Shown: positions 43,641 to 52,926, numbered from the stretch's first letter. The stretch: 64,000 nucleotides of DNA from CAYXTW01 sp964452645 (GCA_964452645.1 CAYVMO010000011.1:1-64000), one strand, 5' to 3'. Numbers and translations: made by a program. Notes: generated by a model not told the origin, from the letters alone.

Positions 43641-44780
43641 TTATCTCAATTCATCGTACATCCTGTACGCATATCGGTCGGTCATTCCGGCGATGAAATC
43701 GGCGATAATTATCTCGGGAGGTTCTTTATCGAGCCGCAGTTTGTACTTACCATGAAGTTTTTGCAGATTATTTTTATATCTATCGAATAAAGTTTTTATG
43801 ATTTCTTCGGCTTGCTGCGACATCTCGAGAAGATGCGGGTGATGATACAGCTGATCCGAAAGGAATTTCTTTAATGTTTCCATTTTCTCTTTAAATTCAG
43901 TCGAAAAAGAAATTAAAACTTTTTTGGAAGCCCGGACATCTCTTAATGATGAAATATTTTCCCGCGCAATCTCGTTCATCGTATTATCGATAAGATCGGT
44001 TGCCTGTCCGTCGACCAGCAATCGCACCATCGAATAACGCCTATGATCGTCATCCAATTCAGGATATAGTCTTTTCGATTGTTCCAGCGTCTCCGCCCAG
44101 ACAGGGACATCATCAAGTGCCTCCCATTTCAAAATTCCCGATGACAACCCATCATCGACATCATGGCTGTTATAGGCAATGGCGTCGGCGATATCAACCA
44201 GGGAGGCTTCGAGGGTCGGTTTTTCATTCGGAGGGAACAGTTCCGGGCATATCGGTTTTTCGGTCGTTTCGTGCTTGGCGATTCCCTCGCGGACTTCATA
44301 GGTGAGATTCAATCCCGGGTAGTTCGGATAGCGCCGCTCGAGATAATCAACCACGCGCAACGATTGGCGGTTATGATTGAATCCGCCGAACTCAGCCAGT
44401 AATTCGTCGAGAACATCTTCGCCCGAATGTCCGAACGGCGTATGACCGAGATCATGCACCAGCGCGATGGCTTCGGCCAGATCTTCGTTCAATCCCAGTG
44501 CCCTCGCAATCGTGCGGCCTATTTGCGCCACTTCGATGGTGTGCGTCAACCTCGTCCGGTAATGATCTCCCTCATGATTGACAAACACCTGCGTTTTGTA
44601 TTCCATACGTCGGAACGCGGCCGAGTGTATAACGCGATCGCGGTCACGCTGGAAGACGGTGCGTATCGGATGTTTTTTCTGTTCGTACTGCCGCCCCCGG
44701 GATTCGGCTGAAAAGCAAGCATACGGCGCCAGAATTTTCTTCTCGTACTGTTCGATTCTTTCCCGCGGCGATAACGGCAT
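43641..44780 (-). CDS. dgt: Deoxyguanosinetriphosphate triphosphohydrolase-like protein
   Basis: The 379-residue HD-domain enzyme has 'RDRDRVIHSAAFRRMEYKTQ' and 'RTRLTHTIEVAQIGRTIARA' (first His), the HD pair in 'ALVHDLGHTPFGHSGEDVLD' and the later Asp in 'LVDIADAIAYNSHDVDDGL'. It hydrolyses dNTPs to nucleoside and triphosphate. It starts 6 bp after the PorV/PorQ-like gene and is the last gene of the rnr operon. SD AGAGGA is present. Nucleotide-pool enzymes can also act in phage defence, but nothing here links it to that. Confidence 0.95.
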   Translation of the reverse strand: MPLSPRERIEQYEKKILAPYACFSAESRGRQYEQKKHPIRTVFQRDRDRVIHSAAFRRMEYKTQVFVNHEGDHYRTRLTHTIEVAQIGRTIARALGLNEDLAEAIALVHDLGHTPFGHSGEDVLDELLAEFGGFNHNRQSLRVVDYLERRYPNYPGLNLTYEVREGIAKHETTEKPICPELFPPNEKPTLEASLVDIADAIAYNSHDVDDGLSSGILKWEALDDVPVWAETLEQSKRLYPELDDDHRRYSMVRLLVDGQATDLIDNTMNEIARENISSLRDVRASKKVLISFSTEFKEKMETLKKFLSDQLYHHPHLLEMSQQAEEIIKTLFDRYKNNLQKLHGKYKLRLDKEPPEIIIADFIAGMTDRYAYRMYDELR

Positions 44781-44786
44781 TGTGAT

Positions 44787-45599
44787 TTATAATCCTCTTT
44801 TATAATTTAACGACACGTTATGAGTAAAGCCCAGCACCGGATGATAAGACGTCGCATATATTAATCCGAATCCGTAAAAGTGCACTTCCACGCCGCCGCC
44901 ATAAGTCAGCGGATTGTCGCTCAAACCCCAGAATAGCGCATGTTGTCCCGCCAGCCTGATATACTGCCCGATCGATATTATCGGCTTTTCATATCGCTCC
45001 ATCGATAGACGCGCGGTAATCGAGAAACGGTCGCTGCCTTCGACCTCGCCGTAGATGTTGCATAAAATATTTTGCTTTTCATCTGTGTCGTACAATTTTG
45101 GCCGATTGACATTATCGACTACGATTCCCAGATGGTATTTTTTGTAATGTACACCTCCGGCCAAGCCGAGCGAAAAGGCGCTTAAAGATAATTTCCCCCG
45201 AGCGCCGCTAATATCCAACAGCCGACCGCTCATTATCACCGAACCTGCGAACTTATGGTGATTATACGCGACGGCGGATCGCACCACCTGCTCGATATAA
45301 TAGTCTTTTCTTCCGAATTGCGAAATTCCGATGGCCGTTGAGAAATTGCCGAAGCAATATCCCCCCGAAACAAAAATCTTATCAAGATCGGAGAGTTCGA
45401 ATTTTCTCTGATACCCCGATTCGACATTTATCCGTTTTTTTTCCAAAAACGCGACCGGGCAGCTTAAGAAGCCGGAAGCAGTCGGTGTCGTCAGCAATAC
45501 ACAACCACCCATCCCGCTTTGACGCCCGCTCTCGATATCGTACGCCGATGCAGATAAAAACAAAAACAGGGATAATATGGCAGACTTTAATATATTCAT
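44787..45599 (-). CDS. PorV/PorQ-like outer-membrane beta-barrel protein
   Basis: The 270-residue protein has a signal peptide ('SLFLFLSASAYD') followed by many amphipathic beta strands. Patterns typical of PorV/PorQ or UPF0164-like barrels include 'SGRQSGMGGCVLLTTPTASG' and 'SLGLAGGVHYKKYHLGIVVD'. It ends in an aromatic-rich strand 'NVSLNYKRGL'. PorV-type barrels pass sorting-domain substrates in type IX secretion. Its ATG overlaps the stop of the sorting-domain protein upstream (ATGA). The family call is moderate. Confidence 0.7.
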   Translation of the reverse strand: MNILKSAILSLFLFLSASAYDIESGRQSGMGGCVLLTTPTASGFLSCPVAFLEKKRINVESGYQRKFELSDLDKIFVSGGYCFGNFSTAIGISQFGRKDYYIEQVVRSAVAYNHHKFAGSVIMSGRLLDISGARGKLSLSAFSLGLAGGVHYKKYHLGIVVDNVNRPKLYDTDEKQNILCNIYGEVEGSDRFSITARLSMERYEKPIISIGQYIRLAGQHALFWGLSDNPLTYGGGVEVHFYGFGLIYATSYHPVLGFTHNVSLNYKRGL

Positions 45600-47233
45600 G
45601 GTGCAATCACGATTGTTTGTTTGTACTGCTCCACGCCGGATACTTCCATATAAAGAACGTACATGCCGACTTTTAGCCTTCGACCGCTGTCGGTATCACC
45701 CTGCCAGGTGATTGTGCCGTCGTAGGGAGGAAGACCGTCGATTAAAGTCCTGACTGCTCGCCCCTGCAGATCATATATTTTAAGCGTGATATTTTTTCCG
45801 GGCGGGAGACTGAATGCAATTGTTATCTCCCCGTCATGTTCGATGGAGAAAGGATTGGGTTCGGCGGTCAAAATAATCGAAGATCCGATCGGCTCCAGAT
45901 AAACATTATTTATCCGTCCCGGAGTCCCGCCGATATCGGCCGACCATCCCCAGCGATCGGCCACATCGACCCCCTCGCCGCGGGCCCAGGTGCGATTGCC
46001 GCCAAAGACGTGATCATAAGGTAGACTATCGACGACAAAGCCGAAGTTATCTTTCAAACGTACAATATCGTTATCATTGTTTAAAATCGCCCATGAGGAC
46101 ATTTCAAGAATCGGTATCGAATTATCGTTATAGTAATCGGCCAATTCTGCACTATCTTTGCATAAGACAATATAGTCGCCGGGATTCAGAATGTATTCTG
46201 CATTCGCAATCGGATGAAAAGTCTTCTCATCTCCAAGAAGCCAACCGTGAAGATCGATATCCAAATCCGAGCGATTTTTCAATTCCACCCACTCGACACC
46301 CAGAGATGTAATCGGATCGGGCAAAAATTCGGAAATTATAACCGGCGGATATTGGCGGCCAAAAGCCTGATGCAACCAGATGTCATTGTAAGGTTGATCG
46401 TCTTCCGGCAGTTTAATAAGAATGTACGGCAAAACACCCTCCAGTTCGAAGTAAACAAGATAATCCAACGAGTCGCCGGGCGACGTTTGTGGCAGATAGG
46501 CGATGGCAATCAGATCATCGTCGGTTACGATAGTATCCTGATCGAGATCGTAATAAATCGACAGCGTCGTTTCCGGCATAGGATTCAATCCGAAGTTGAC
46601 AATGATTATTTCGAAACCGGTTTCATTGTCAGTATCAGGCCAGAATCGCACCGATGCGATACCGAGATCATTATCCCGAGGGGATACCGAGTTCCTTCGG
46701 CCCGGGGTACTACCGGAAGGATCGATCGAATTCATGATTTGCGTACTATCCGGTCGAATCCGCTCCCACGAAACACCATCTGGACCGGCGCTGTGCCACA
46801 CCAGGGAGGAGACAGTTTTGGTGAATAGCCAGTCAACCAGATATATGCCCCCCGAATCATTGGCCAGATTCAGACCGGGTAATTTGTAGGCAATATAGTT
46901 TTCCAGAGTATCATCACCCCAGACGCCGCTGTTATTGCCCCATATAGAATCATAAGCGGGAGTATCGGCGATTAGAGTAATATATTGGCCGGCGGGAATG
47001 GGAAGATCAGACTGAAGCGTATCTGCAAACTGGTTCCGATGTATGACTATTCTGTAAAAAGATAAATTTTTTGTAGCGTTGGTGTTGTTATAGATTTCGA
47101 TCCACTCCAGATTTTTATTGCTGCCCGGTTCATTTGACATAACTTCGTTGATAACGAGATCATTGGCGGCAACGGTACCGGGAATAAGTAAGGGTAAAAT
47201 GAATGAAATTATCTTAATCATTCTAATTACCAT
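45596..47233 (-). CDS. Exported lamin-tail-domain protein with C-terminal sorting module
   Basis: The 545-residue protein has a signal peptide (about residues 5-24). It then has lamin-tail domains: the first is 'VINEVMSNEPGSNKNLEWIE' followed by 'IYNNT' (about residues 28-52), and a second begins near 'ISEFLPDPITSLGVEWVELK' (about 300). The last ~85 residues form a FlgD-Ig/T9SS-type module ('PNPFSIEHDGEITIAFSLP', 'LKIYDLQGRAVRTL'). Predicted extracellular. It overlaps both neighbours and is followed by a PorV/PorQ-like gene, so a secretion link is likely. Confidence 0.85.
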   Translation of the reverse strand: MVIRMIKIISFILPLLIPGTVAANDLVINEVMSNEPGSNKNLEWIEIYNNTNATKNLSFYRIVIHRNQFADTLQSDLPIPAGQYITLIADTPAYDSIWGNNSGVWGDDTLENYIAYKLPGLNLANDSGGIYLVDWLFTKTVSSLVWHSAGPDGVSWERIRPDSTQIMNSIDPSGSTPGRRNSVSPRDNDLGIASVRFWPDTDNETGFEIIIVNFGLNPMPETTLSIYYDLDQDTIVTDDDLIAIAYLPQTSPGDSLDYLVYFELEGVLPYILIKLPEDDQPYNDIWLHQAFGRQYPPVIISEFLPDPITSLGVEWVELKNRSDLDIDLHGWLLGDEKTFHPIANAEYILNPGDYIVLCKDSAELADYYNDNSIPILEMSSWAILNNDNDIVRLKDNFGFVVDSLPYDHVFGGNRTWARGEGVDVADRWGWSADIGGTPGRINNVYLEPIGSSIILTAEPNPFSIEHDGEITIAFSLPPGKNITLKIYDLQGRAVRTLIDGLPPYDGTITWQGDTDSGRRLKVGMYVLYMEVSGVEQYKQTIVIAP

Positions 47234-48855
47234 ATCAATTTAATCTCCAGAAGAAATATTGACAGTTCCGGATCGGTATAGAAGCGGTTGAAGCGATATG
47301 AATATTTGGCAGCCAGTTCCAGAGCGTCCATCAAATAAAATGTTTCTTTAATAAAACCGTAAAAATAATCGACCCGGCCGATTTTATAATCGATTTTATC
47401 CATATTGAACCATAATTCCAAAATCCCGAGTTTTTTGACTTCCGATCTTAAACGGGTGAAACAGGATATATATTTTTTATCCGCCTTATCGATGCTGTGT
47501 CCCAGATAGCTACGCAAAAACAAAGATTTCCTTTTTAATCGATAGACGGCTCGTATTTCGCTGCCCGTTGAAATCTCGCCCGGCCTGTCGCGCCGTGAAT
47601 AGTCATATTCGATTCCCGCCGAAGATTTATCGTCCAGCGGATATATGAATCCCGTCAGTATCGCCGCCGCCTTATCGAATTTGTCTTTCCCGTAAGCCGT
47701 AAAAGAAAAATTGAGTTCAATATCATTATCGAAATCGACCCGGCTTTTAAGCAGAACGCCGCTCTGATTGGTTCGTTTATCTCTGAATTCGAAATCGACG
47801 GTATCGATCACTACCGTCTGGTAAATACTCCCGGCGCGACCGCCTCCGGCCAGATTGATAAATCCCCGACCATAATGCCAGACCGAAAATTTAAGATTAA
47901 CGTCGTCCTGCCGGTAGGCCGTTTCCAGGATCGCCGCCGGAACCATTTTATCGTTACCTCTGGCTAAGGCCATTTCGGCGGCGGCTGTATAAGAATATTT
48001 CGAGTACTCGAGAAATGTCCCCAACTGGTAATGCGTATATCTTTTATTAATCAATCGGTTTTTGACAGTCGCTCCCAGGACAATACCTTCCCATGTGAAG
48101 CTCTTGTATCTTCTTTTATTTTCCAGCGCACCCAGAAGCAATTCGGTTTCATTATCACGGTCATAGTGCATAAGTAGTTTTAATGAATCTTTGCGGCGGC
48201 CGCCTTCGACGTAAATTCCATTGAAACCGCCGTAATCGGGAAAAGCGATCGTCTGTTCGACGGTGGCTTCCGATTTATCCAGAAGTTTCCCATGATAGCC
48301 GACTGTCAGCCCGAGTCCGAAACGGGTATTATAATTGCCGATAATTATTTTTTTGATATTACCCCGGTTTGCTTCGTACATTAACGAGCGCCTGGTCCAT
48401 CGTTTCGTACCCTCATAGTTTTGTTTAAATTCGCCGCGGCAAGACCACTCCGATCCCAGCTTTGAATTGATCAGATAATGATTCTTAAAATCACCGTCTT
48501 CTTCAAGTTTTTGATACGTTCGCGTTTTGAGCCAGCCGATCCTCTCTTTGTCTTTTGTAATGTACGTCTCGGTTTGCTCTTTCTCCAACTCGGAATAGTC
48601 CGTTAAACTGGATTTTAAAAAGAAACTGATATTGGGGATTTCTTCAAGCAAATAAAGGTCGGTACTGTCGATACCGCCTTCAAAAATTTCCGAAAGATTC
48701 AAATATGTCTGATAATCGATATCTCCCCGGAGATATGCCTCGTACAATTCTTCGTCCGACGGATAAACTTCGAACGTAATATTTTCGGCGTAAATCGCCG
48801 GCATCATCGAGATGACGCATAAAAAAGGAAATATTGCGAAATTTTTTAAAATCAA
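47227..48855 (-). CDS. Predicted outer-membrane beta-barrel protein
   Basis: The 542-residue protein has a signal peptide ('FPFLCVISMMPAIYAE'), a short acidic helical stretch and then many alternating amphipathic beta strands ('KIIIGNYNTRFGLGLTVGYH', 'FNGIYVEGGRRKDSLKLLMH'). It ends in a terminal aromatic strand (L-I-W), typical of outer-membrane barrels. Similar proteins occur in FCB genomes beside competence- or HhH-type genes, but no function is assigned. It starts at TTG overlapping the upstream stop. Confidence 0.65.
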   Translation of the reverse strand: MILKNFAIFPFLCVISMMPAIYAENITFEVYPSDEELYEAYLRGDIDYQTYLNLSEIFEGGIDSTDLYLLEEIPNISFFLKSSLTDYSELEKEQTETYITKDKERIGWLKTRTYQKLEEDGDFKNHYLINSKLGSEWSCRGEFKQNYEGTKRWTRRSLMYEANRGNIKKIIIGNYNTRFGLGLTVGYHGKLLDKSEATVEQTIAFPDYGGFNGIYVEGGRRKDSLKLLMHYDRDNETELLLGALENKRRYKSFTWEGIVLGATVKNRLINKRYTHYQLGTFLEYSKYSYTAAAEMALARGNDKMVPAAILETAYRQDDVNLKFSVWHYGRGFINLAGGGRAGSIYQTVVIDTVDFEFRDKRTNQSGVLLKSRVDFDNDIELNFSFTAYGKDKFDKAAAILTGFIYPLDDKSSAGIEYDYSRRDRPGEISTGSEIRAVYRLKRKSLFLRSYLGHSIDKADKKYISCFTRLRSEVKKLGILELWFNMDKIDYKIGRVDYFYGFIKETFYLMDALELAAKYSYRFNRFYTDPELSIFLLEIKLIW

Positions 48856-50288
48856 TTCAAATTGTACTCTTTTAATTTTCGATATAAAGTTCTCTCGCCG
48901 ATACCCAGCAATTTTGCGGCCGCTTTGCGATTGCCGTCGGTCTTTTTAAGAGCGGAAATGATGAGTTCCTGTTCCATTTCTTTTAAAGATTGATTCGGTT
49001 GAAAATTGTGCGTCTCATTTTTGGATTCGTGAACCTCGAAATCATGTTTGGCCGGAAGATTATCGATTATTAAATCACGAAGCATTTTTATTTCATTCCC
49101 GAGCGATATCAATGCGTGATAGATTAATTCATGACCGGCCTCCTCCGGTGAGCGCCCGGTGACGACCGGCAGATTTGTCCGGCTCATACTTTGCTCGTCG
49201 ATAAACTGCTCCACTTCCGCCGCCGAAATTTCTCCTCCCGGATGCAGCGCCGCCATGCGGGCCGTAAAATTTCGCAACTCGCGCACATTACCGGGCCAGT
49301 CGTACCTGGTAAGAAGATCCAGGGCGGAATCGGAAAAACCTTTTAAACCTTCTTTCTTCGCGAAAAAATATAAAAGCGGGAGGATATCTTTCCGACGATC
49401 GTACAATGCCGGCAGATTAATCTTGACGACGCCCAGCCGAAAATACAAATCTTCGCGAAAAGTACCGTTGCGAATCGCCTCCGAAAGATCACGATTGGTG
49501 GCGGCGATAACGCGTGCGTCGGACCGAACCGGCTTATCCCCGCCGACCGGATAAAAGTAGCCGTCCTCGAGGACCCTGAGCAGTTTTACCTGGATATCGG
49601 GTTTGGTTTCGCCGATTTCATCAAGAAAAATCGTTCCGTTATTAGCCTGAAGAAAAAGCCCGTCGCGCTTGCCGACCGATCCGGTAAAGGCACCTTTCTC
49701 ATGCCCGAACAATTCCGATTCGAGAACTCCCTCGGCCAGGGCGCCGCAATTTACCGCTACAAAACGAGCGTCGGACCGCGGCGAAAAATCATGAATGGCG
49801 CGTGCCACCAGCTCCTTGCCGCTGCCGGACGGACCGATAATTAAAACCGATATGGGCGTCGGAGCGATGCGTTCGATTGTCTCCGCCACGACCTTCAGTT
49901 TTTCCGAGCGACCGACCATCCCGAATTTTATCAGCAGTGATTTCCGGTAAAGAATCCTCTTGACCTTTTTGGAAATTTGCTCGGCGCCATCGTTGAGACT
50001 GATAAAACCGTCATATATGTTTTCGTCTTCGGATTGGTCCATTTCCGAACCGACAACCTGCCAGATATCGGTCAGTGGCGTGCGCGTTCGAATTCGCCGT
50101 ATAATGCCCCGGTTGATTCCCGGAAAATCCTGCGGGATTAAAATCAGTTCGACATCCCGCTCCCGAATAATCGAATAAAGGTGCGACAGATGCCCGACAT
50201 ATTCGCCCACGCTCCGAAAGGCCGTGTCAAAATCCGAATCTCTTTTCAGCAGAGATTCGTCGGCAAGAATCAACACGTTCTGTATCAT
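48852..50288 (-). CDS. Sigma-54-dependent activator with degenerate receiver domain
   Basis: The 478-residue protein has an N-terminal receiver-like domain (about residues 1-120). The phospho-acceptor stretch reads 'ELILIPQDFPGINRG', so Pro stands where Asp is expected. The AAA+ domain is complete: Walker A 'IIGPSGSGKELVARAIHDFS', GAFTGA-like 'HEKGAFTGSVGKRDG' (GAFTGS) and Walker B 'NGTIFLDEIGE'. A Fis-type HTH ends it ('GNRKAAAKLLGIGERTLYRK'). It activates RpoN promoters. The lost Asp implies phosphorylation-independent control. It overlaps rnr (ATGA) and the barrel gene. Confidence 0.93.
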   Translation of the reverse strand: MIQNVLILADESLLKRDSDFDTAFRSVGEYVGHLSHLYSIIRERDVELILIPQDFPGINRGIIRRIRTRTPLTDIWQVVGSEMDQSEDENIYDGFISLNDGAEQISKKVKRILYRKSLLIKFGMVGRSEKLKVVAETIERIAPTPISVLIIGPSGSGKELVARAIHDFSPRSDARFVAVNCGALAEGVLESELFGHEKGAFTGSVGKRDGLFLQANNGTIFLDEIGETKPDIQVKLLRVLEDGYFYPVGGDKPVRSDARVIAATNRDLSEAIRNGTFREDLYFRLGVVKINLPALYDRRKDILPLLYFFAKKEGLKGFSDSALDLLTRYDWPGNVRELRNFTARMAALHPGGEISAAEVEQFIDEQSMSRTNLPVVTGRSPEEAGHELIYHALISLGNEIKMLRDLIIDNLPAKHDFEVHESKNETHNFQPNQSLKEMEQELIISALKKTDGNRKAAAKLLGIGERTLYRKLKEYNLN

Positions 50289-52432
50289 CGTCTTTTCCGT
50301 TTTCTTTTTGTCTGACGATTTTTACCCTCCTCCGGTTCGATCAGAAAGAGATCGATTTGATTCTTAATCGCGTCAACCGCGAGGATACCGACATTAACCG
50401 GATCACCCATTTTGAATACACGCCCCGTCCGTCGGCCGATAAGACGAAAATGTTTTTCGTCGAAATTATAATAATCATCATCCAGAGTGGACAGCCGCAC
50501 CATACCTTCGACACCGATATCATTGAGTCGCACGAAAAACCCGAAATTCAGCAGTCCGGAAATTATTCCGTGATATCTCTGGCCCAGCCGCTCCGCCATA
50601 TAAGCGACCTGCTTAATCCTGACCGCTTCCCGTTCGGCCGTTTCAGCGATACGCTCGGTTTCCGAACAATGCTTACCCGCGTTGGTTAGAATCGAATCGA
50701 GCCGTTTGGCAAGATTATCGGGATAGCGACCCTTATCCAGCTTTTTAAGCAAGCGGTGCACCAGCAGATCGGGATAGCGGCGAATCGGTGATGTAAAATG
50801 CGTGTAGTGTTTGAAAGCAAGACCGAAATGCCCGATGTTATACGGCTGATAAACCGCTTTTTTCATTGAGCGAAGCATCAACTCATTGACAAACTCCTCT
50901 TCCGGTTTGCCTTTGACTTTTTGCAGAAATCGGGAGAATTGAATCGGTTTCATATTTTCCGAAACCGGGAAGCTGTATCCCAGCGATGACATCAGCATCG
51001 AGAACGTATCGAGTTTCTCGATATCCGGTCGATCATGCACGCGGTATAAAAGTTTTTGCCCCAGCCGGAAAACATGCAGGGCAACAACGCGATTGGCCGC
51101 CAGCATAAATTCCTCGATCAGCCGATGCGATTCGAGCCGGATACGATTGCCGATTTCGACGATTTCGCCCCTTTTGTTGAGAACGATTTTGGCTTCAGGC
51201 AAATCGAAATCGAGCGACCCTTCCGACATACGGTTTTCCTGCAATATCTTCGCCAGCTCGCGGGCAGTCGCCAGGCACTGGGTAACTCTTTTTATTCGGC
51301 TGTTCTGCGCACCGCTTTCGAAATATTTTTGCACCTCCTCATAGGTCAACCGGGCTCTGGAGTTAATCACGCCTTTGACAATTCGCCAATCAAGCGCTTT
51401 CCCTTTACGCGATAAATCGATTACGACCGCATAAACCAGTCGTCGGCGATTCGGTTTCAACGAGCAAAGATCGTTGGAAAGTTTCTCGGGAAGCATCGGT
51501 ATCACCTTCCCGGGCAGATAGATCGAATTACCCCTATTAAACGCCTCCTTATCCAACGCCGAGCCGTCGCGTACAAAATGCGAGACATCGGCAATATAAA
51601 CTCCCAGACGATAACCGCTTTTGCTTTTTACGACCGAGATGGCATCGTCGAAATCTTTGGCGTCTTCCGGATCGATGGTACACACGATTTCTTTCGTGAA
51701 ATCGCGGCGGTTTTTCATCTCCGCCTGTGTAAAATAATCCGCGGCCTTTTCCGCATCCTCAAGCACTTTTTTCGGAAATCTTTCGGGCAGCCCGTGACTC
51801 TTTATAACCGTCTTCAGGTCAACACCCGGATCCCCTGGCTGGCCGATGACCTCCGTAATTTCACCTTCCGGATTACGGTATGGATCGTCCCAGTGTGTGA
51901 TTCGTGCCATCACGCGCTGACCTTCGGAGGCTTTTTTAGTCAGCCGGTTGGGAATATAAATATCGCGGCGGAATTTTTTATCATCAGGGACGACCGTACT
52001 GAAGTGCGGTCCGTAGCGAAAAATGCCGACGATATTTTTTTCGGCGCGACGGATGACCTTAATGACAGTACCGTACAACTCATCATCGGGGCCGCTGCCG
52101 ACCCGCACCATAACGCGATCACCATCGAAAGCGGTGTGCATTTTGGTCGGCATAATAACGACCGGCTCGCCCGCCTCGGTCGTGATTGTCCCGAAGCCGC
52201 CCTTGTTGACGGTGACATTACCTAAGATAAGATTCAATTCCGAGGGGACACCGATTTTACCTCGTTTAAGTCTGACCAGCTTTCCGGAATCGATCAGCTC
52301 CTTGACCTTGTCTCGAAAAGAAGGATATTCCTTACCGGGGATGCCGATTTCCTTGGCCATCTCTTTGATCTTCAGAGGCCGACCGGCCTTGTACCTCAGA
52401 AAATCAACAATAAATGCTTCGTTTATTCTCAT
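50285..52432 (-). CDS. rnr: Ribonuclease R
   Basis: RNase R degrades structured RNA 3'-5'. The 715-residue protein has an N-terminal helix-turn-helix, two cold-shock domains, and an RNB domain whose catalytic Asp cluster is in 'IDPEDAKDFDDAISV' (about residues 250-265). A C-terminal S1 domain ('GFFVRLNDIGVEGMVRLSTL') and a basic tail follow. Its ATG is only a few bases behind a good promoter and no ribosome-binding site is visible, so the mRNA looks leaderless. It heads a six-gene overlapping operon. Confidence 0.96.
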   Translation of the reverse strand: MRINEAFIVDFLRYKAGRPLKIKEMAKEIGIPGKEYPSFRDKVKELIDSGKLVRLKRGKIGVPSELNLILGNVTVNKGGFGTITTEAGEPVVIMPTKMHTAFDGDRVMVRVGSGPDDELYGTVIKVIRRAEKNIVGIFRYGPHFSTVVPDDKKFRRDIYIPNRLTKKASEGQRVMARITHWDDPYRNPEGEITEVIGQPGDPGVDLKTVIKSHGLPERFPKKVLEDAEKAADYFTQAEMKNRRDFTKEIVCTIDPEDAKDFDDAISVVKSKSGYRLGVYIADVSHFVRDGSALDKEAFNRGNSIYLPGKVIPMLPEKLSNDLCSLKPNRRRLVYAVVIDLSRKGKALDWRIVKGVINSRARLTYEEVQKYFESGAQNSRIKRVTQCLATARELAKILQENRMSEGSLDFDLPEAKIVLNKRGEIVEIGNRIRLESHRLIEEFMLAANRVVALHVFRLGQKLLYRVHDRPDIEKLDTFSMLMSSLGYSFPVSENMKPIQFSRFLQKVKGKPEEEFVNELMLRSMKKAVYQPYNIGHFGLAFKHYTHFTSPIRRYPDLLVHRLLKKLDKGRYPDNLAKRLDSILTNAGKHCSETERIAETAEREAVRIKQVAYMAERLGQRYHGIISGLLNFGFFVRLNDIGVEGMVRLSTLDDDYYNFDEKHFRLIGRRTGRVFKMGDPVNVGILAVDAIKNQIDLFLIEPEEGKNRQTKRKRKRR

Positions 52433-52441
52433 AATATTGCT

Positions 52442-52470
52442 ATTAAACGACAGATTTTATAAAAAGTCAA
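52442..52470 (-). promoter_or_regulatory. Sigma-70 type promoter of rnr (leaderless)
   Basis: On the minus strand TTGACT (52470-52465) and TTTAAT (52447-52442) are 17 bp apart. The start codon at 52432 lies about where transcription should begin, leaving a leader of at most a few bases. Confidence 0.65.
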
Positions 52471-52485
52471 GTAAAAATGGCACAT

Positions 52486-52504
52486 TTCTGCCAATATGGC
52501 AGAA
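52486..52504. promoter_or_regulatory. Perfect palindrome upstream of rnr
   Basis: TTCTGCCA ATA TGGCAGAA (8 bp arms) sits ~16 bp upstream of the rnr -35 box. It looks like a binding site for a dimeric regulator. It could also be a decayed REP-type palindrome. Confidence 0.4.
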
Positions 52505-52534
52505 TGATTCTTTTGACAGTCTGATCCCTAAAAT

Positions 52535-52563
52535 GAAAAAAAAAGGCAGGCTCAAAGCCTGCC
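52535..52563 (-). terminator. Strong minus-strand terminator in the rnr-xre intergenic region
   Basis: GGCAGGCT / AGCCTGCC (8 bp stem, loop of three) is followed on the minus strand by nine T. No minus-strand gene ends here: rnr starts downstream of it and xre runs on the plus strand. It may end a short unannotated minus-strand transcript or insulate rnr. Confidence 0.7.
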
Positions 52564-52655
52564 TTTAAATCTTTCCACCCGCCTGTTACGCAGCTATAAT
52601 ATAGGGAATTTTCCTGATTTAGCAACAGATTTTTTGAAAAGATAGTATTATTCTC

Positions 52656-52692
52656 TTGACATATTGTTCGTTATATATTACATTATGTATTA
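52656..52692 (+). promoter_or_regulatory. Promoter of xre with overlapping operator-like palindrome
   Basis: TTGACA (52656-52661) and TACATT (52679-52684) are 17 bp apart. The near-palindrome TATTACATTATGTATTA (52676-52692; one mismatched pair apart from the central base) overlaps the -10, as expected for an autoregulatory Xre site. Confidence 0.55.
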
Positions 52693-52713
52693 AATAATTA
52701 ACATTAAGAAAAA

Positions 52714-52926
52714 ATGAAACTGAAAAATCATATTAAGCAACACCGCGCCCGACTGGATTTAACCCAGGAGGCTCTCGCCGATAAAGTTGGCGTCCGGCGG
52801 CAGACAATTCTGGCGATAGAAAAAGGACAGTATGTGCCTTCGGCGATGCTGGCTTTTCTAATTGCGCGGGCACTGGGGATGAAAGTCGATGAATTATTCG
52901 AATTATCGGGAGAGGAGGATACATAA
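52714..52926 (+). CDS. Small Xre-family HTH regulator
   Basis: The 70-residue protein is almost only an HTH_3 domain ('HRARLDLTQEALADKVGVRR', 'QTILAIEKGQYVPSAMLAFL'), of the YozG/compact repressor type. Its stop overlaps the next start (TAATG). Together they look like the common pair of a small Xre regulator with a small membrane protein. Confidence 0.92.
   Translation: MKLKNHIKQHRARLDLTQEALADKVGVRRQTILAIEKGQYVPSAMLAFLIARALGMKVDELFELSGEEDT

Noticed and set aside
43641..44780. dgt as an anti-phage dNTPase linked to the Gabija island
   Set aside because: It is the last gene of the rnr operon 5 kb away and looks like the ordinary housekeeping enzyme.
44787..47233. Complete type IX secretion system
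   Set aside because: Only a sorting-domain protein and a PorV/PorQ-like barrel are present; no PorK/L/M/N or Sov/SprA genes are seen in the window.
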